Positions 33,050 to 43,770 of a stretch of DNA of 64,000 bases are shown here, piece by piece (positions within the stretch are counted from its first letter, which is position 1; every line of letters starts with the position of its first letter). The position numbers were made by a program, and so were the translations under genes. The stretch is from Lineus longissimus (taxonomy: Eukaryota; Nemertea; Pilidiophora; Heteronemertea; Lineidae): contig NC_088310.1 of the NCBI RefSeq assembly GCF_910592395.1, positions 13,833,501 to 13,897,500 of the forward strand. The letters are read 5' to 3'. Under the pieces are notes generated by a model that did no database searches, was not told the origin of the DNA, and saw only the letters and a program-made list of their open reading frames with translations.

Positions 33050-33832
33050 TTTCATTACAGTTAGACTTCGAGATCTACATTTTCGACAAAGGCCTGGTGT
33101 AATATTACAATACATTGATGAAGGTAATATCAATTTCTTCAAATTTGAAGCATGACGTTAATGGGGTACCAGCACAACTTCATTGACTGCTACGTGGCGC
33201 TGGTGGTAACTAAGGTATTGCATCGCTCATATCACTTGAAAAAAACATTTACCCTAGTTACGACCAAAGCTGCTTAGCAGAGGGCGATACCTCATCAGGA
33301 GCGCCACAATCATATCATTGGTGTGAAAGCATTTGTATGAAGTTTTTCAGTTCTCAATGTGTTCAAAACCTTAATTGTGAAATTGTGCACTTCGAATTCA
33401 AATTTACGTCACTACGTTAGTTTGACATCCATTGATGTCACGGTAATTTCACTGTTATGCTGTGCTGCTTTCAGGTTTAATGACACGAATGAGTACAAGT
33501 ACATTACATTTTTCGACGAAGGCCTTCTGTAATTTCATACACTTCTTACGGTTAGTATTGTCGATTGATAATTTCGAGTAAAAAAGTTAATTTTGAAAGT
33601 GAAAAATATGTTACAATACAATAGACCTGCAAATACCATATACGCAAGTTTTGAACAAATATCACACATATTCCCCAGTTGACTTGTGATGATGTTGATA
33701 ATGGTGGTGGTGGTGTTATCATGTACATGGCTTCTAACGTAGTAAATGTTTTCTTTTCAGCAACATTCAATAGATTTATTTACTGTATTATCATTTCGAC
33801 CAAGGCGAATTCGACACTTCAGTTACACAAGG
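33050..33832 (+). other. Three similar exon-like modules
   Basis: Each is bounded by an acceptor-like (A/T)TTTNAG and a donor-like GGTAAT/GGTTAG, and contains ACATTTTCGACAAAGGCCT or a close variant: about 33061-33122, 33475-33550 and 33762-33831. Modules 1 and 2 can encode IYIFDKGLV* and YITFFDEGLL*, ending in TAA. They may be duplicated terminal or non-coding exons. Unproven. Confidence 0.35.
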
Positions 33833-33877
33833 TTAGTAACTTTTGTTCACAAAATCCAAATGGAGGCAAATACAGAA

Positions 33878-34130
33878 CAATCAAACTTAGTCATTCCAGT
33901 CAGTTACTGAAGCACAGTGAAAACTGTCGGGAGCAATGCAACTGATGGCATGTCAAACTTCCAGTGACTGTCCCTGTCCATATATTTCAAGACAGTACAA
34001 ATCTTGTAATCATTTTGTTTATGCAATGTACGTTATTATGTATTATTTCAGCACAATCAAACTTAGTCATTCCAGTCAGTTACTGAAGCACAGCGAAAAC
34101 TGTCTGAATTAGTGCTGCTGATGGCATGTA
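33878..34130. repeat. ~80-bp direct repeat
   Basis: CAATCAAACTTAGTCATTCC...CTGAAGCACAG...GAAAACTGTC at about 33878 recurs at about 34045, nearly identical. Confidence 0.9.
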
Positions 34131-34839
34131 ATCATCCTGTTTTTTGTGTTCTATTCATGCAATAAATAAATTCAGTATTTTCAAATCATTGGTGCTACAA
34201 AACTATTCTCATTATATATTATTCATATTTTATAAAATGCTGTCATGTCAAATTTTGTGTCCTATAAATCATTATGAAGTCGGCATTTTATATACAACTT
34301 TTGTACTCCTCCTAAATAAACATACAAATCTTGTTTTATGTAAACTTTGTATATGTGACCCGTCACAGCAAAACCAGGCGCATGTCGCTCTGAGCTTGGC
34401 AGGTTGAGACGGACTGTTCTAATCTTTCATTAGCGACACCATTTCTTACCCGAGTGCCTCCTTCATTCATACATCTTGTACTTTAACTCAAGATACCCAT
34501 CTTTGAATATTTTTAGTATACCAAGTACTACAATGTCAATGTATTGAAGTCATGTTCTTGTAGTGTTATTGGCTTTCTATTATCTTGTCAAAATACCACT
34601 TGGTTCTCGCAAAATCTCAATAAAAACAAATGCTATTGCATGTATTGCATATTCTAACTGCTATCCACTGTATCGATTTATCCATCATCTGTACTATTTG
34701 TCACAAAAATGTTATATTATGTAAATCATATTTCATTACATAATGCACACTGCCAATTACTGCTGAACCATTCATATGTCATTTAAATAAAAAATTTTCA
34801 ACTTTTTAAAACCGTCTTATAGTACTGTTCTTGTCACTT
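34131..34839. other. AT-rich, no gene
   Basis: GTGACCCGTCACAGCAAAACC near 34355 followed by CAGGCGCATGTCGCTCTGAGC looks like a piece of a dispersed repeat. No coding signal. Confidence 0.4.
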
Positions 34840-34929
34840 AGCTGAACCAATTGCTCTATAGCATGAAATTTCCAGAAATGCCCCAGGGACTGAAAAGTGC
34901 TGTTTTAACAGAGAGGTGTCCTAAACTGA

Positions 34930-35470
34930 GAAGTCGAGTTGAATGGAAACAACCAATTTGGAACCAAAAACTACTGTCCTTATTAAAGAGGTTGTCCTCA
35001 ATAGAAAGGTGTCCACAAAAAGTAGGTCCACTGTATATGAAAGTACAAACCCTGGTACATGTAGTGACATCATCTCCTCCTCGATGTGGACACCTGCAAA
35101 TGCAGCGACAATGTCACATCAGTTATTTAATTCATCGTCCTTTGTGCAGATGGCACCACCCATCAAGCATGTTGGTGACGAATAGTGTCGCAGCATTTCG
35201 TCACCGAGCTCACACGAAAATGCACTGTCATTCATTCAGCCATAAGTGTAAGACTGTAGGGTTGTTTCCAACCAAAACATGTTCGAAATGTGTCAAGCAT
35301 TCGGAACACCCAAAGACTGATTAGAGAAGTCAAAATTGAATGGAAACAACCAATTTGGGACCAAAACTAGTGTCCTTATTGGAAAGGTTGTCTTTAATAG
35401 AGAGGTGTCTTCTAACGGAGGTTCCACTGTATATAATGTAGGAACCCTGGTTGTGACATTGTCCACTCCT
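34930..35470. repeat. Two partial copies of a TIR-element end
   Basis: GTTGAATGGAAACAACCAATTTGG...GTCCACTGTATAT at ~34937-35038 recurs at ~35334-35433 as TTGAATGGAAACAACC...GTTCCACTGTATAT. The reverse complement of the end (CAGTGGAACCTCCG) resembles pogo/Tc1-type termini and the CAGTGGAACCCC element at 42741. Confidence 0.65.
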
Positions 35471-35559
35471 CCAGCTGCACACCACCAAATCCACAACAAT
35501 GTCACACCAGTTATTTAATTCATCATGCTTATGGTCATTGTACTTTCATCTTATGTAAA

Positions 35560-35620
35560 ATGTAACTTTTTACACGGTTTCAATAAACGATTTGTAATTT
35601 GTAATTTGTAAATTATAAAT
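35560..35620. repeat. (ATTTGTA)n tail
   Basis: CAATAAACGATTTGTAATTTGTAATTTG, resembling a LINE/SINE 3' tail. Confidence 0.5.
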
Positions 35621-35954
35621 TTCACTAATAATTTGACGCCGCCAATTCCACTGGTCTTCGAAATACGTAAGCTACACTGTTGACGACTATGACACTCCTC
35701 ACAAACCACATTGTGAATCAGACGCCGATAGGCTTGTTTTAAAGTTATTCCCCCATCTTGCCAGCATTTTTGCCATTTTTACCACTTTTTCGTAGCAGGT
35801 GATGGGGGCCCTCTTTGGCGCCCTCGGCCACGTGCAGCTTGATTCCCACCTGCAGCAGACTGCGCCCCCTGCCCACCATCACCTGAGTCATTGTCCCTTC
35901 TACTTATAGCATTACCCCCAACCCCCTGGTCATTATCACCATCAGAATAAGGAA

Positions 35955-36060
35955 GAGACTAGAGAAGCAGGTCCAGGACAGATTGCCGCGAAAATTTATA
36001 AATAGCTTGGAAAACACCATGTTGACGTCTTCACGGAATTACCATATCTCCCGCCTTTTC
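35955..36060. repeat. Dispersed repeat, inverted copy at 55440-55540
   Basis: AGAGAAGCAGGTCCAGGACAG then ATTGCCGCGAAAATTTATAAATAGC is the reverse complement of sequence at about 55451-55520. Confidence 0.75.
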
Positions 36061-36162
36061 AGTTGCAATATTCTTCGAAGTTCGAAAGTTGTGCTACTCT
36101 ATACCGAGCATTATTTGCGCATTTTACTGGAAAATGCTTGGAATAAAAAAACTTTATTTTTA

Positions 36163-36600
36163 GCTCAGCTGACAAAGTCAGCGGAGCTATAGTCAAATAG
36201 CTATTCGATTGGTGTCCGTCCTTCCACCCATCCTTCCATCATGCCATCTGTAGACAAAGTTGGGCATTTTGTAATCATACAACCGAGGCACTTCAAATCT
36301 AGTCTTGCTTATAAACACCGCAGAAAATGTTGCTTACGGAAACAAATTTGGGCGATTCGACTCAAATTCAGCTCCCCAGGGGGCAAAATGCGTAAATGAA
36401 AAACGATTTTTTGACGCTCTATTCCAGCAGATAAAAGCTTGAAATAAAGTTGAAAAGGTCTTCATAATACAGAAGTTTTGATATAAAATAGATTAGTGTC
36501 GATTTATATCACCAGTTGGCGGTAGTGAGCAAAACTGTTGTTTGACCCCGGATGACCCCGCTTTAAATTTCCCGCCGTGGTTACCTGGAGTACTATCGTC
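36163..36600 (+). repeat. Helitron-like 5' end / hairpin-headed repeat
   Basis: Starts TTTAGCTCAGCTGACAAAG then TCAGCGGAGCTATAG, a partial hairpin, and (CTTCC)-rich DNA. Part of it (36430-36530) recurs inverted at 16920-17035. The AGCTCAGCTG start is nearly the inverse of CAACTGAGC at ~55155, as in Helentron subterminal inverted repeats. It may be the left end of Helentron 2 or an independent copy. Confidence 0.5.
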
Positions 36601-37370
36601 AAGAAAATGGCGGTGACATTTTTATTTCTACCGGAGCGATGATTTTGTAAGTGACGAATTTTCTTTTTTTAGCCTTTACGGAAACGTATTTTGGTACGAA
36701 ACTTCACACGTTTATAGAAAAGATCAACGAGAATGTGTTCAAATGCCCTCATAACGATGAGTTCAACATAATTTGGTCAAAACAACCTTCGAATGGAGTC
36801 AACTTTCTTTGCGAAATTGAAGCGACGACCTCATTATTTATCGTAATTTATGCAGATCTGAGTCCAGCTGATGGGTGATGTTCTGATTTGTGTTCAAACT
36901 ATTGGAAACTTCGGAAATTAGTTCTATTAGTTCTACTATTCTGCAGGAGTATATTATAGCCATTGATGTTGACAGCTAAAAGCACGAAAACTTTGTTTAT
37001 TTATAAAACTGTATCGAGTGTTATCGAATCGAATGGATATGTCGATCGTCGGGGCGGATTGATATGTGGTTGTGCGTCCAATGCGATTAGGTCATTGAGT
37101 TAGTTTGAGAAAGATCATGATCATGAAGATGCGTGTTGTGTTATCATAACCGGAATATAATTTGAAGTTATTATTGGTGTTGTCATTGCCATTTTTTGCA
37201 TGGAATGATAGTTCGAGAGCTCTCATCGACGTATTCAGCATTGACGGAAAGTAGGTCCGGATTTGGCAACACGCCAGCTGTCGCACATGTTCAACATGTT
37301 CACGAATTTGCGCAGGTAAGAGTGATGTTAGAAGATTTTATCTCGATGTAACTTTGATTTTCTGCCAGCC
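36601..37370. other. No gene recognised
   Basis: Only short frames and no recognisable repeat. Confidence 0.4.
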
Positions 37371-37968
37371 ATTGGCCATAAGAACTCTTATGTGACGAAG
37401 TAGATTGTAGTATGAATCCCATAGTATTGTAACGTAGCGATGTGGTGCCGTTTGAGGCCTAATATATCCCGTAAATTTAGGTCGCCGAGGACGATGTTGA
37501 CAACGAAACGATCATCTTGGCAATGCCTAAAAATGGGGTGGCCGATTTTTCTGCACGTCTCGGCAATTTTGGAACGAATCTTGCCTTTTACGTTTATTTT
37601 TTTCCCTGTCATTGGCCGTGACTTCTGTTAGTTTAAAAGTCACATCGTAGTATGAATTCCACAGTTGCGTTACGCAGCAGGTGCAGCAATATGCTCCATC
37701 TAATAGTGGCTTGCAACTTGGGCCTATTTTGTGTAGAAAATTTGGGCTGTCATAGTCATGTCAGTGGCTGTGGCTGTGCTCAGCTGTTAGTATTGGCCGT
37801 GACTTCTGTTATTTTAAAAGTCACATCGTAGTATGAATTCCACAGTTGCGTTACGCAGCAGGTGCAGCAATATGCTCCATCTTAGTGGCTTGCAACTTGG
37901 GCCTATTTTGTGTAGAACATTTCAGCTGTCGTAGTCATGTCAGTGGCTGTGGCTGTGCTCAGCTGTAA
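37371..37968. repeat. 181-bp tandem duplication plus older copy
   Basis: ATTGGCCGTGACTTCTGTTA begins at 37611 and again at 37792 (period 181). The copies differ by a few bases. A diverged third start (CATTGGCCATAAGAACTC...GTAGTATGAATCCCATAG) lies at 37371. Confidence 0.9.
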
Positions 37969-39155
37969 GCGTTACCATTTGGAGTCGCTGTGCCATAGTG
38001 AATTAAAATCTGTAGTTATTTATTAGAATGTTTAAGTAAGTGATGAAACTCCCAAGGTAATAATCGAGGACTAGAGATATAAAGTGCATGCCTCCTACAG
38101 TACGGTAAGCAATGAATGATTGAAGTGTCGTCGATTAATTTGGAATATGCTGAATAAGTGCAAGGATTCCTGTCCGGCATTCCATTTGTGAAGCCATTTA
38201 CTGATTTAGGTCTCGATGTTTACCTTTCTCTGGTTGGGAGTTTCATCACTACCTTCACTATGGTTGTGCAGTACACAAATTTTCGAATGGAATAGAATGC
38301 TGGGACTAGCTGGGAAGATTCAAGGACACCCCACACCCTATTTGATAGTACCTCATCATCAAGTCTACATTGACATTTAGGACATCCAGTGTTGTCAATA
38401 ATGGACCAGTTACAGCCACTCTGGGTTTGTTGATTATAAACAAATTCTTTGTCCCCAGGTAAACATTGATCATGGACTAAATGTCCTACATGACTTTGAT
38501 TCCAGGCCTGGTCATGTAACATGCTGGTTATTAATTTCAAACAGGCCTTGTGTCCAGGTAGGAAATGAAATTCAACCATTCCAGCATTGTACATGTTGTT
38601 GTTACACTTCTACCTGAAGACAAGGCTTTGTAAACAAGAGGTCCATTTTCAGGAGGTTACTTCTACACCACTCACTCATCTTTAAGCCCAGCTCTTGGCT
38701 CGCATCATGTGGGCACGGTTGGCTGTTGAGTGTTATGGTTCAGTTTGTGAGATGGCCTAATTTAATGAGGTTGCACTATTTTTTGGTAAATCAGCCCACA
38801 TGACTGACCTTTTAGGAAATTAAGTGTGCCCTTCGAAGGTTACATCTCTTTGTGGATTTGCTTCCATAGATGCCTTGTTCAGCATATCACCTGATGAAGC
38901 ACAGACTGTATCCGGTGGTGTACCTAGCTAAGTCCTGAATAGGGGAAAATCTATAGTCTGTTTGATAATACTATTTCACCCATCGATGTCGGCCTTCTTT
39001 ATTTGGTGTTAATTTCCCTGCTCTTTCTTTACAGATTTACTGTTGTTGGCAAGAGAAGTTCTCGGCACATTTCAAGTCCAGTAAAGCACTTGCTGTTCCC
39101 ACATCAGAGAGAGTAAGGTGTGCTTACTCATCTTGCTGCTTTCCATTCCCGGAGA
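37969..39155. other. No gene recognised
   Basis: Non-coding by inspection. An acceptor-like TTTCTTTACAG at ~39034 precedes AGATTTACTG; this could be an untranslated exon before Helentron 2, but nothing proves it. Confidence 0.4.
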
Positions 39156-39159
39156 GCAT

Positions 39160-39690
39160 TATCAAATATCTGCCGCAAGGCACCAAATATCTGCCGCAAG
39201 GCACCAAATACCTGCCGCAAGGCACCGAATACCTGCCGCAAGGCACCGAATACCTGCCGCAAGGCACCGAATACCTGCCGCAAGGCACCGAATATCTGCC
39301 GCAAGGCACCGAATATCTGCCGCAAGGCATCGAATATCTGCCGCAAGGCACCGAATATCTGCCGCAAGGCACAGAATACCTGTCGCAAGGCACCGAATAC
39401 CTGCCGCAAGGCACCGAATACCTGCCGCAAGGCACCGAATACCTGCCGCAAGGCACCGAATACCTGCCGCAAGGCACCGAATACCTGCCGCAAGGCACCG
39501 AATACCTGCCGCAAGGCACCGAATACCTGCCGCAAGGCACCAAATACCTGCCGCAAGGCACAAAATACCTGCCGCAAGGCACAAAATACCTGCCGCAAGG
39601 CACCGAATTATTGCCGCAAGGCAACGAATTGCTGCCGCAAGGCATCGAATACCTGCTGCATAGCAACAAATACCTGCATTGAAGTACCAA
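39160..39690. repeat. 21-bp minisatellite, about 24 copies
   Basis: The unit AATACCTGCCGCAAGGCACCG recurs with few changes from about 39160 to 39690, ending about 120 bp before the Helentron 2 start codon. Because 21 is divisible by 3 and the unit has no stop, several frames on both strands stay open. I do not treat these as genes. Confidence 0.95.
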
Positions 39691-39808
39691 ATACGTGCCT
39701 CAAGGTATATTGCTGCACAAATAGACCAGCTGCAAGGCAGGCAACAAATACTTCCCACAGAACTTCATTTGCTTTACTGGACTTCGAAAACTTGCTGTAT
39801 TGAAAATA

Positions 39809-40054
39809 ATGGGTAACGATCTTGTTCAATATAGGTCAGTGGTTGGCCAGTTTTCTCCAACTGCTAATGCATTGAGTCAGCCAGTGCAAACAACTGCATG
39901 TAGATCTTGTCCATTTCGCCGAAATCATTGTAATTTTGATGTTTTTACATGTAGTTCATGGAAAGACGATTGTTCAGAAAAATATTGGATTAAAAAACAA
40001 GATGAAGATGACTTCAGAACTGTATGGTACTTCAACTCAATCTGGCTAGTTTAG
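39809..40054 (+). pseudogene. Helentron 2 polyprotein leader, first part
   Basis: MGNDLVQYRSVVGQFSP aligns with MISLEQYRSAVGCFFSR of Helentron 1, which fixes the start. It is followed by a Cys/His-rich stretch (CRSCPFRRNHCNF...CSSWKDDC). It ends at TAG 40052-40054 in the same frame as the next segment, so this is a likely nonsense change. Confidence 0.7.
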
Positions 40055-40060
40055 ATCTAT

Positions 40061-41975
40061 ATGCATAATACGAAAATGTTCTTTCAAAAAGATCATCAGC
40101 TAAATAACAAAAATAATTTAGATGTTTTAAATCAGGAAATTGATTCTAAGTCTGAAAAATGGTTTGCCAAAATAATGAAAACTTATGAAGCCAAAAAGAA
40201 CCAGAACACTTGTCATGTAATGAACACTCACACAAGTTCATCACTTGACCCTTCCATGGAAAGTAATTGCATAACGTCATTCTGGCATTACAACCATGTC
40301 ATTTTTGAATTGTCATTAGTGTTATTCTTTGTCTTGACTATGGGGTATGAAGTGTACACCTCCAATGTTCTGAAATTGAGTAATGATATTGAAACAAATC
40401 CTGGCCCAGTTGATCATGTTGTTGACTCTCTTATAAGAAAAGTTGTCCAAGGTTCATATCACCAAGGTAATGAACGATACTCTGAAACTTCCATGGGTAG
40501 ACAGTGTGTCACTAATGCTGCATCATCTCTTTTATATTCTGTCATTATTTCACCAGCACACTGGCAATCACAAGACCTTGATGACATTTTAAATGAAGGA
40601 GATTTATGGTACAGAGAAGTAAAATTGACCAAACCGTCCTTGAATTACTTGGCCATTGATGAACTGCCAGCTTACCATTCATGTTTTAATGAAAATTTCA
40701 GAATCAAACGAGTTGGAGTATCATATAATTATTCTTATTGTGATGCAAATTCCCAAGCTCTACCTGCTGAACAATTCCTTGCAAACATGTTGTCTGAATA
40801 TGGTGCTATTGTGATAGTAGCATCTCAAGCAGCAGCCTTTACTGTTATCCATATTGATGAGAGATATTATTTATTCGATTCACATAGTAGAGATAAACAT
40901 GGTAAGCCATCACCTGATGGGTTTTCTCTTCTACTCTCATTCTCAGATTTGAACAAGTTAGGTGCCTATTTAAAACAGTATATTGGAATTATTATTGATT
41001 GCATATTTGAAGCAACATTTTTCGAAGTATGTATAGTATCAAAGAGAACTTTGAAACGTGGCCTAGAGAAGTCAACAACAACAAAATCAACAACAAATGC
41101 GTTAATTGATGATTATTTAGATGATCAGGCTAAACAACAAAAACGAAAGCATGATAAAAAAGTGTGTATACAGTTCAAAAGAAGAATAGAACAATTTCGG
41201 CAAAATGAGTGTGAACAACAAAAGTTGTTTAAAAAGAAGGCAAGGTTGATTAAAAGTAAGCAAAATCAAATTTTAGAAATTGAAAGTAGGTCTAAGCAAA
41301 AAAGCAAACTCGATGATTCTAAAAGACAAAAGATTCAAGAAATTAAGAGGCTATCAAAACAGAAAGCCAGACTTGATGATTCTAAAAGACAGAAAATTCA
41401 AGAAATTGAAAGAAAATCAAAAGAAAAAGCGGGACTTATTGATTCTAAAAGAGAGAAGGTTCAAGAAATTGAAAGAAAATTGAAACAGAAAGCCAGACTT
41501 GATGATTCTAAAAGACAGAAGGTTCTAGCAATTGAAAAAAGGTCAAAACAGAAAGCCAGACTTGATGATTCTAAAAGACAGAAGGTTCAAGAAATTGAAA
41601 AGAGAAGAAAGCATAAAGCCAGGCTTGATAGTTGTAAAAGAGGACATGTTCAAAACCTTGAGAAGAAATTAAAACGAAAGGCACGCCTTGATCAACCTAC
41701 AAAAAATTCTGAAAATGAAAGAGATGTGCTTCGCAAGAAGAGAAAGCGTGACAGTGTGTCTTACAGAGAAATCGAACATCTGCAAAAACGTGTCAGATAC
41801 ATAAAAAACAAATCTAATGAACAAAATGTCCAAACCCTACAAAATTGTCAACTTGTTCCTGAATTAAGTAATGATCTCTCTTCCTATCAAAAGAAGAAAT
41901 ATGGCGCAACATTAAAAGACAATATTGATCTATTTTTTGAATCGACTGCCAGTGGTCCTATTTACATCTGCAGCT
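40061..41975 (+). pseudogene. Helentron 2 polyprotein: 2A motif, cysteine-protease-like domain, basic repeats
   Basis: Residues are numbered from the ATG at 40061. A hydrophobic segment (VIFELSLVLFFVLTMGYEVY) lies just before VLKLSNDIETNPGP; the 2A motif is at residues 109-116. The protease-like domain follows: GSYHQGNERY...GRQCVTNAASSLLYS (candidate Cys), DLDDILNEGD, and YYLFDSHSRD (Asp-x-His). Then come six to seven copies of a 21-residue unit (consensus KQKARLDDSKRQKVQEIEKRS), unrelated in sequence to the 17-residue unit of Helentron 1 but in the same place and equally basic. A one-base insertion near 41975 shifts the frame at the CCHQTWF zinc region. Confidence 0.82.
40385..40408 (+). other. 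2A ribosome-skipping motif DIETNPGP
   Basis: Encodes LKLSNDIETNPGP, matching D-[VI]-E-x-N-P-G-P. Position and context (hydrophobic leader before, protease-like domain after) equal those in Helentron 1, although surrounding residues have diverged, so the motif has been conserved between two families. Confidence 0.88.
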
Positions 41976-42740
41976 TGCTGTCACCAAACATGGTTTCGAC
42001 ATTCAGTAAAATCCTCTGAATCCTGGCCTAAGCACTTTGACTCTGATTTCATTGAAAGTCTTTTGACAGAAAAAACATCTGTAGATGGGAAACGGTGGCT
42101 TTGTAATACATGCATAGATTCTTTAAAATCTGGTAAAGTCCCAAAACTAGCTGTTGCAAATGGAATGAAATTTCCAGCCACACCACCTGAATTACATAAT
42201 CTATTTCAACTTGAAGAGCGATTGATTGCTTTGAGAATACCATTCATGCAAATACGACAGTTACCAAGAGGCTCACAATTATCCATGAAAGGATCAGTAG
42301 TCAACGTTCCAACAGATGTGGAAACTACAGTCAATTCACTTCCAAGAACATTTGATAAAACATGCACAATTCCAATAAAATTAAAACGAAAGCTATCCTA
42401 TACACATGCGGTGACTACACAGAATGTACGTCCCGCTGTAATCATAACTGCACTGCATTATCTGATGAACAATAGTGAATTATATAAAAATGCCAATTTG
42501 ACAGTGAATGATGGGTGGCTTCAAAGTTTCCCTGCTGAAGTTGTAGAACTTGAAGTTGAGAGTCCAGTTTTTGACACTAACGATAATCCAGACAGTTTCA
42601 TTGATGTTGACACGCTTGTTAAAGAATTTGAAGAAGCTGAACAATATAACCCTGATGATCATTTTGAAGAAATCCAAGATGATCCAGCAGGCAATCTTGA
42701 TACTTTACTAGATGAACCTGAAATATCCAATACCTATGTA
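41976..42740 (+). pseudogene. Helentron 2 polyprotein: zinc region and DUF6570-like part
   Basis: CCHQTWFRHS...WLCNTCIDSL (zinc-ribbon-like), LEERLIALRIPFMQIRQLP and VNVPTDV parallel Helentron 1. The frame runs to EISNTYV, where it is split by the TA element at 42741. Removing that element restores the following frame exactly. Confidence 0.82.
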
Positions 42741-43768
42741 CAGTGGAACCCCGGTAACACGACCACTCATGGGACCGTGGTCGTGTTACCGGGGTGGTCG
42801 CGTTACCGGGGTTGGGAATCCCCAGACGAAATACATGATTATTTTTCCCGCCAAAATTGCCGACTGCATGGCGTGTGTACGCTGTACTACCATAGCAACG
42901 CTGCCTGATTGAGATGATGCACGCTCCAAAGTTTTGTTATCATGCCTCGCAAGAACAGTTCGTCAATAAAATTACATGTTACATTCTCAGAATGAGTTAG
43001 AAAAGGTAATTTTGTAACTCATTTTATCCACAAAGTTTCATTATCTGCCCGACGTGACGCATTTGCGGGCAATTTGGTGAATCATCCTCCATGTACCCGA
43101 CTGTTTGTGACGATTGAAGTAAACTTGTCGTATGATTCCACGTGAATGATGAGTTGAGTAATGCTACAGTTTTAATCAAATCTATTTTCAGTCAAAATAT
43201 TTAAAGAAATATAAAATGATACTGTAGTAAATCAACCAAGTTCTCCATATCATAAAACAGTGTGGTCTTCAAACTACCCGCCGTTTATTATACGTTCATA
43301 TGCAAATCACGCAAATCACATGATTTTGCTGCTGCTGAGTGCGCATGTCTGGTACTGAACTGGCTCAGTGATGAAAACAAACCATGAAAACGTTAGAAAA
43401 AGAAAGTTTATTTATTCATTTACACTTATACAATTGATCATACCTGCAAAATCACATTGTATTTTTTGTTTTCATATGTATTCCCATGGCCATTGTCCCC
43501 GTCTCAACAAAGCTTGGCAGCGAGGTGCTAATTACTATGCCGCGGTCGCGACCGATTACGGTAATTAGGCCTGGTGGTCGGGTTAGCGGGGTTGATTTTC
43601 AGTTTGGGACCGGCCAAGCCAGTGGTCGCGGTCGGGGTACCGGGGTGGTCGTCTTAGCGGGGGTCTCTTAATGGTAATTAGAGAGGAAACCATTCGGGAC
43701 CGGAGAATCGTGGTCGCGTTAGCGGGGTGGTCGCGTTACCGGGGTGGTCGCCAACCGGGGTTCCACTG
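42741..43768. mobile_element. 1028-bp TIR element with TA duplication inside Helentron 2
   Basis: TIRs CAGTGGAACCCCGGT... and ...ACCGGGGTTCCACTG, flanked by TA (42739-42740, 43769-43770). Excision plus one TA rejoins the Helentron frame (TYV then YSFAPGE). Both ends carry tandem GGTGGTCGCGTTACCGGG-like phrases. The terminal sequence resembles pogo/Tc1-mariner elements. No transposase. Confidence 0.92.
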
Positions 43769-43770
43769 TA

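Noticed and set aside
34851-35324. 157-codon frame
   Set aside because: It overlaps partial TIR-element copies, and the sequence has no family resemblance.
39160-39690. CRISPR-like appearance of a short regular repeat
   Set aside because: There are no unique spacers; units are directly tandem, and the genome is eukaryotic.
39118-39803. Several overlapping open frames with ICRKAPN-, IPAARHR- or VPCGRYS-type repeats
   Set aside because: They are translations of one 21-bp minisatellite that lacks stops in several frames; no single frame is favoured and no domain is present.
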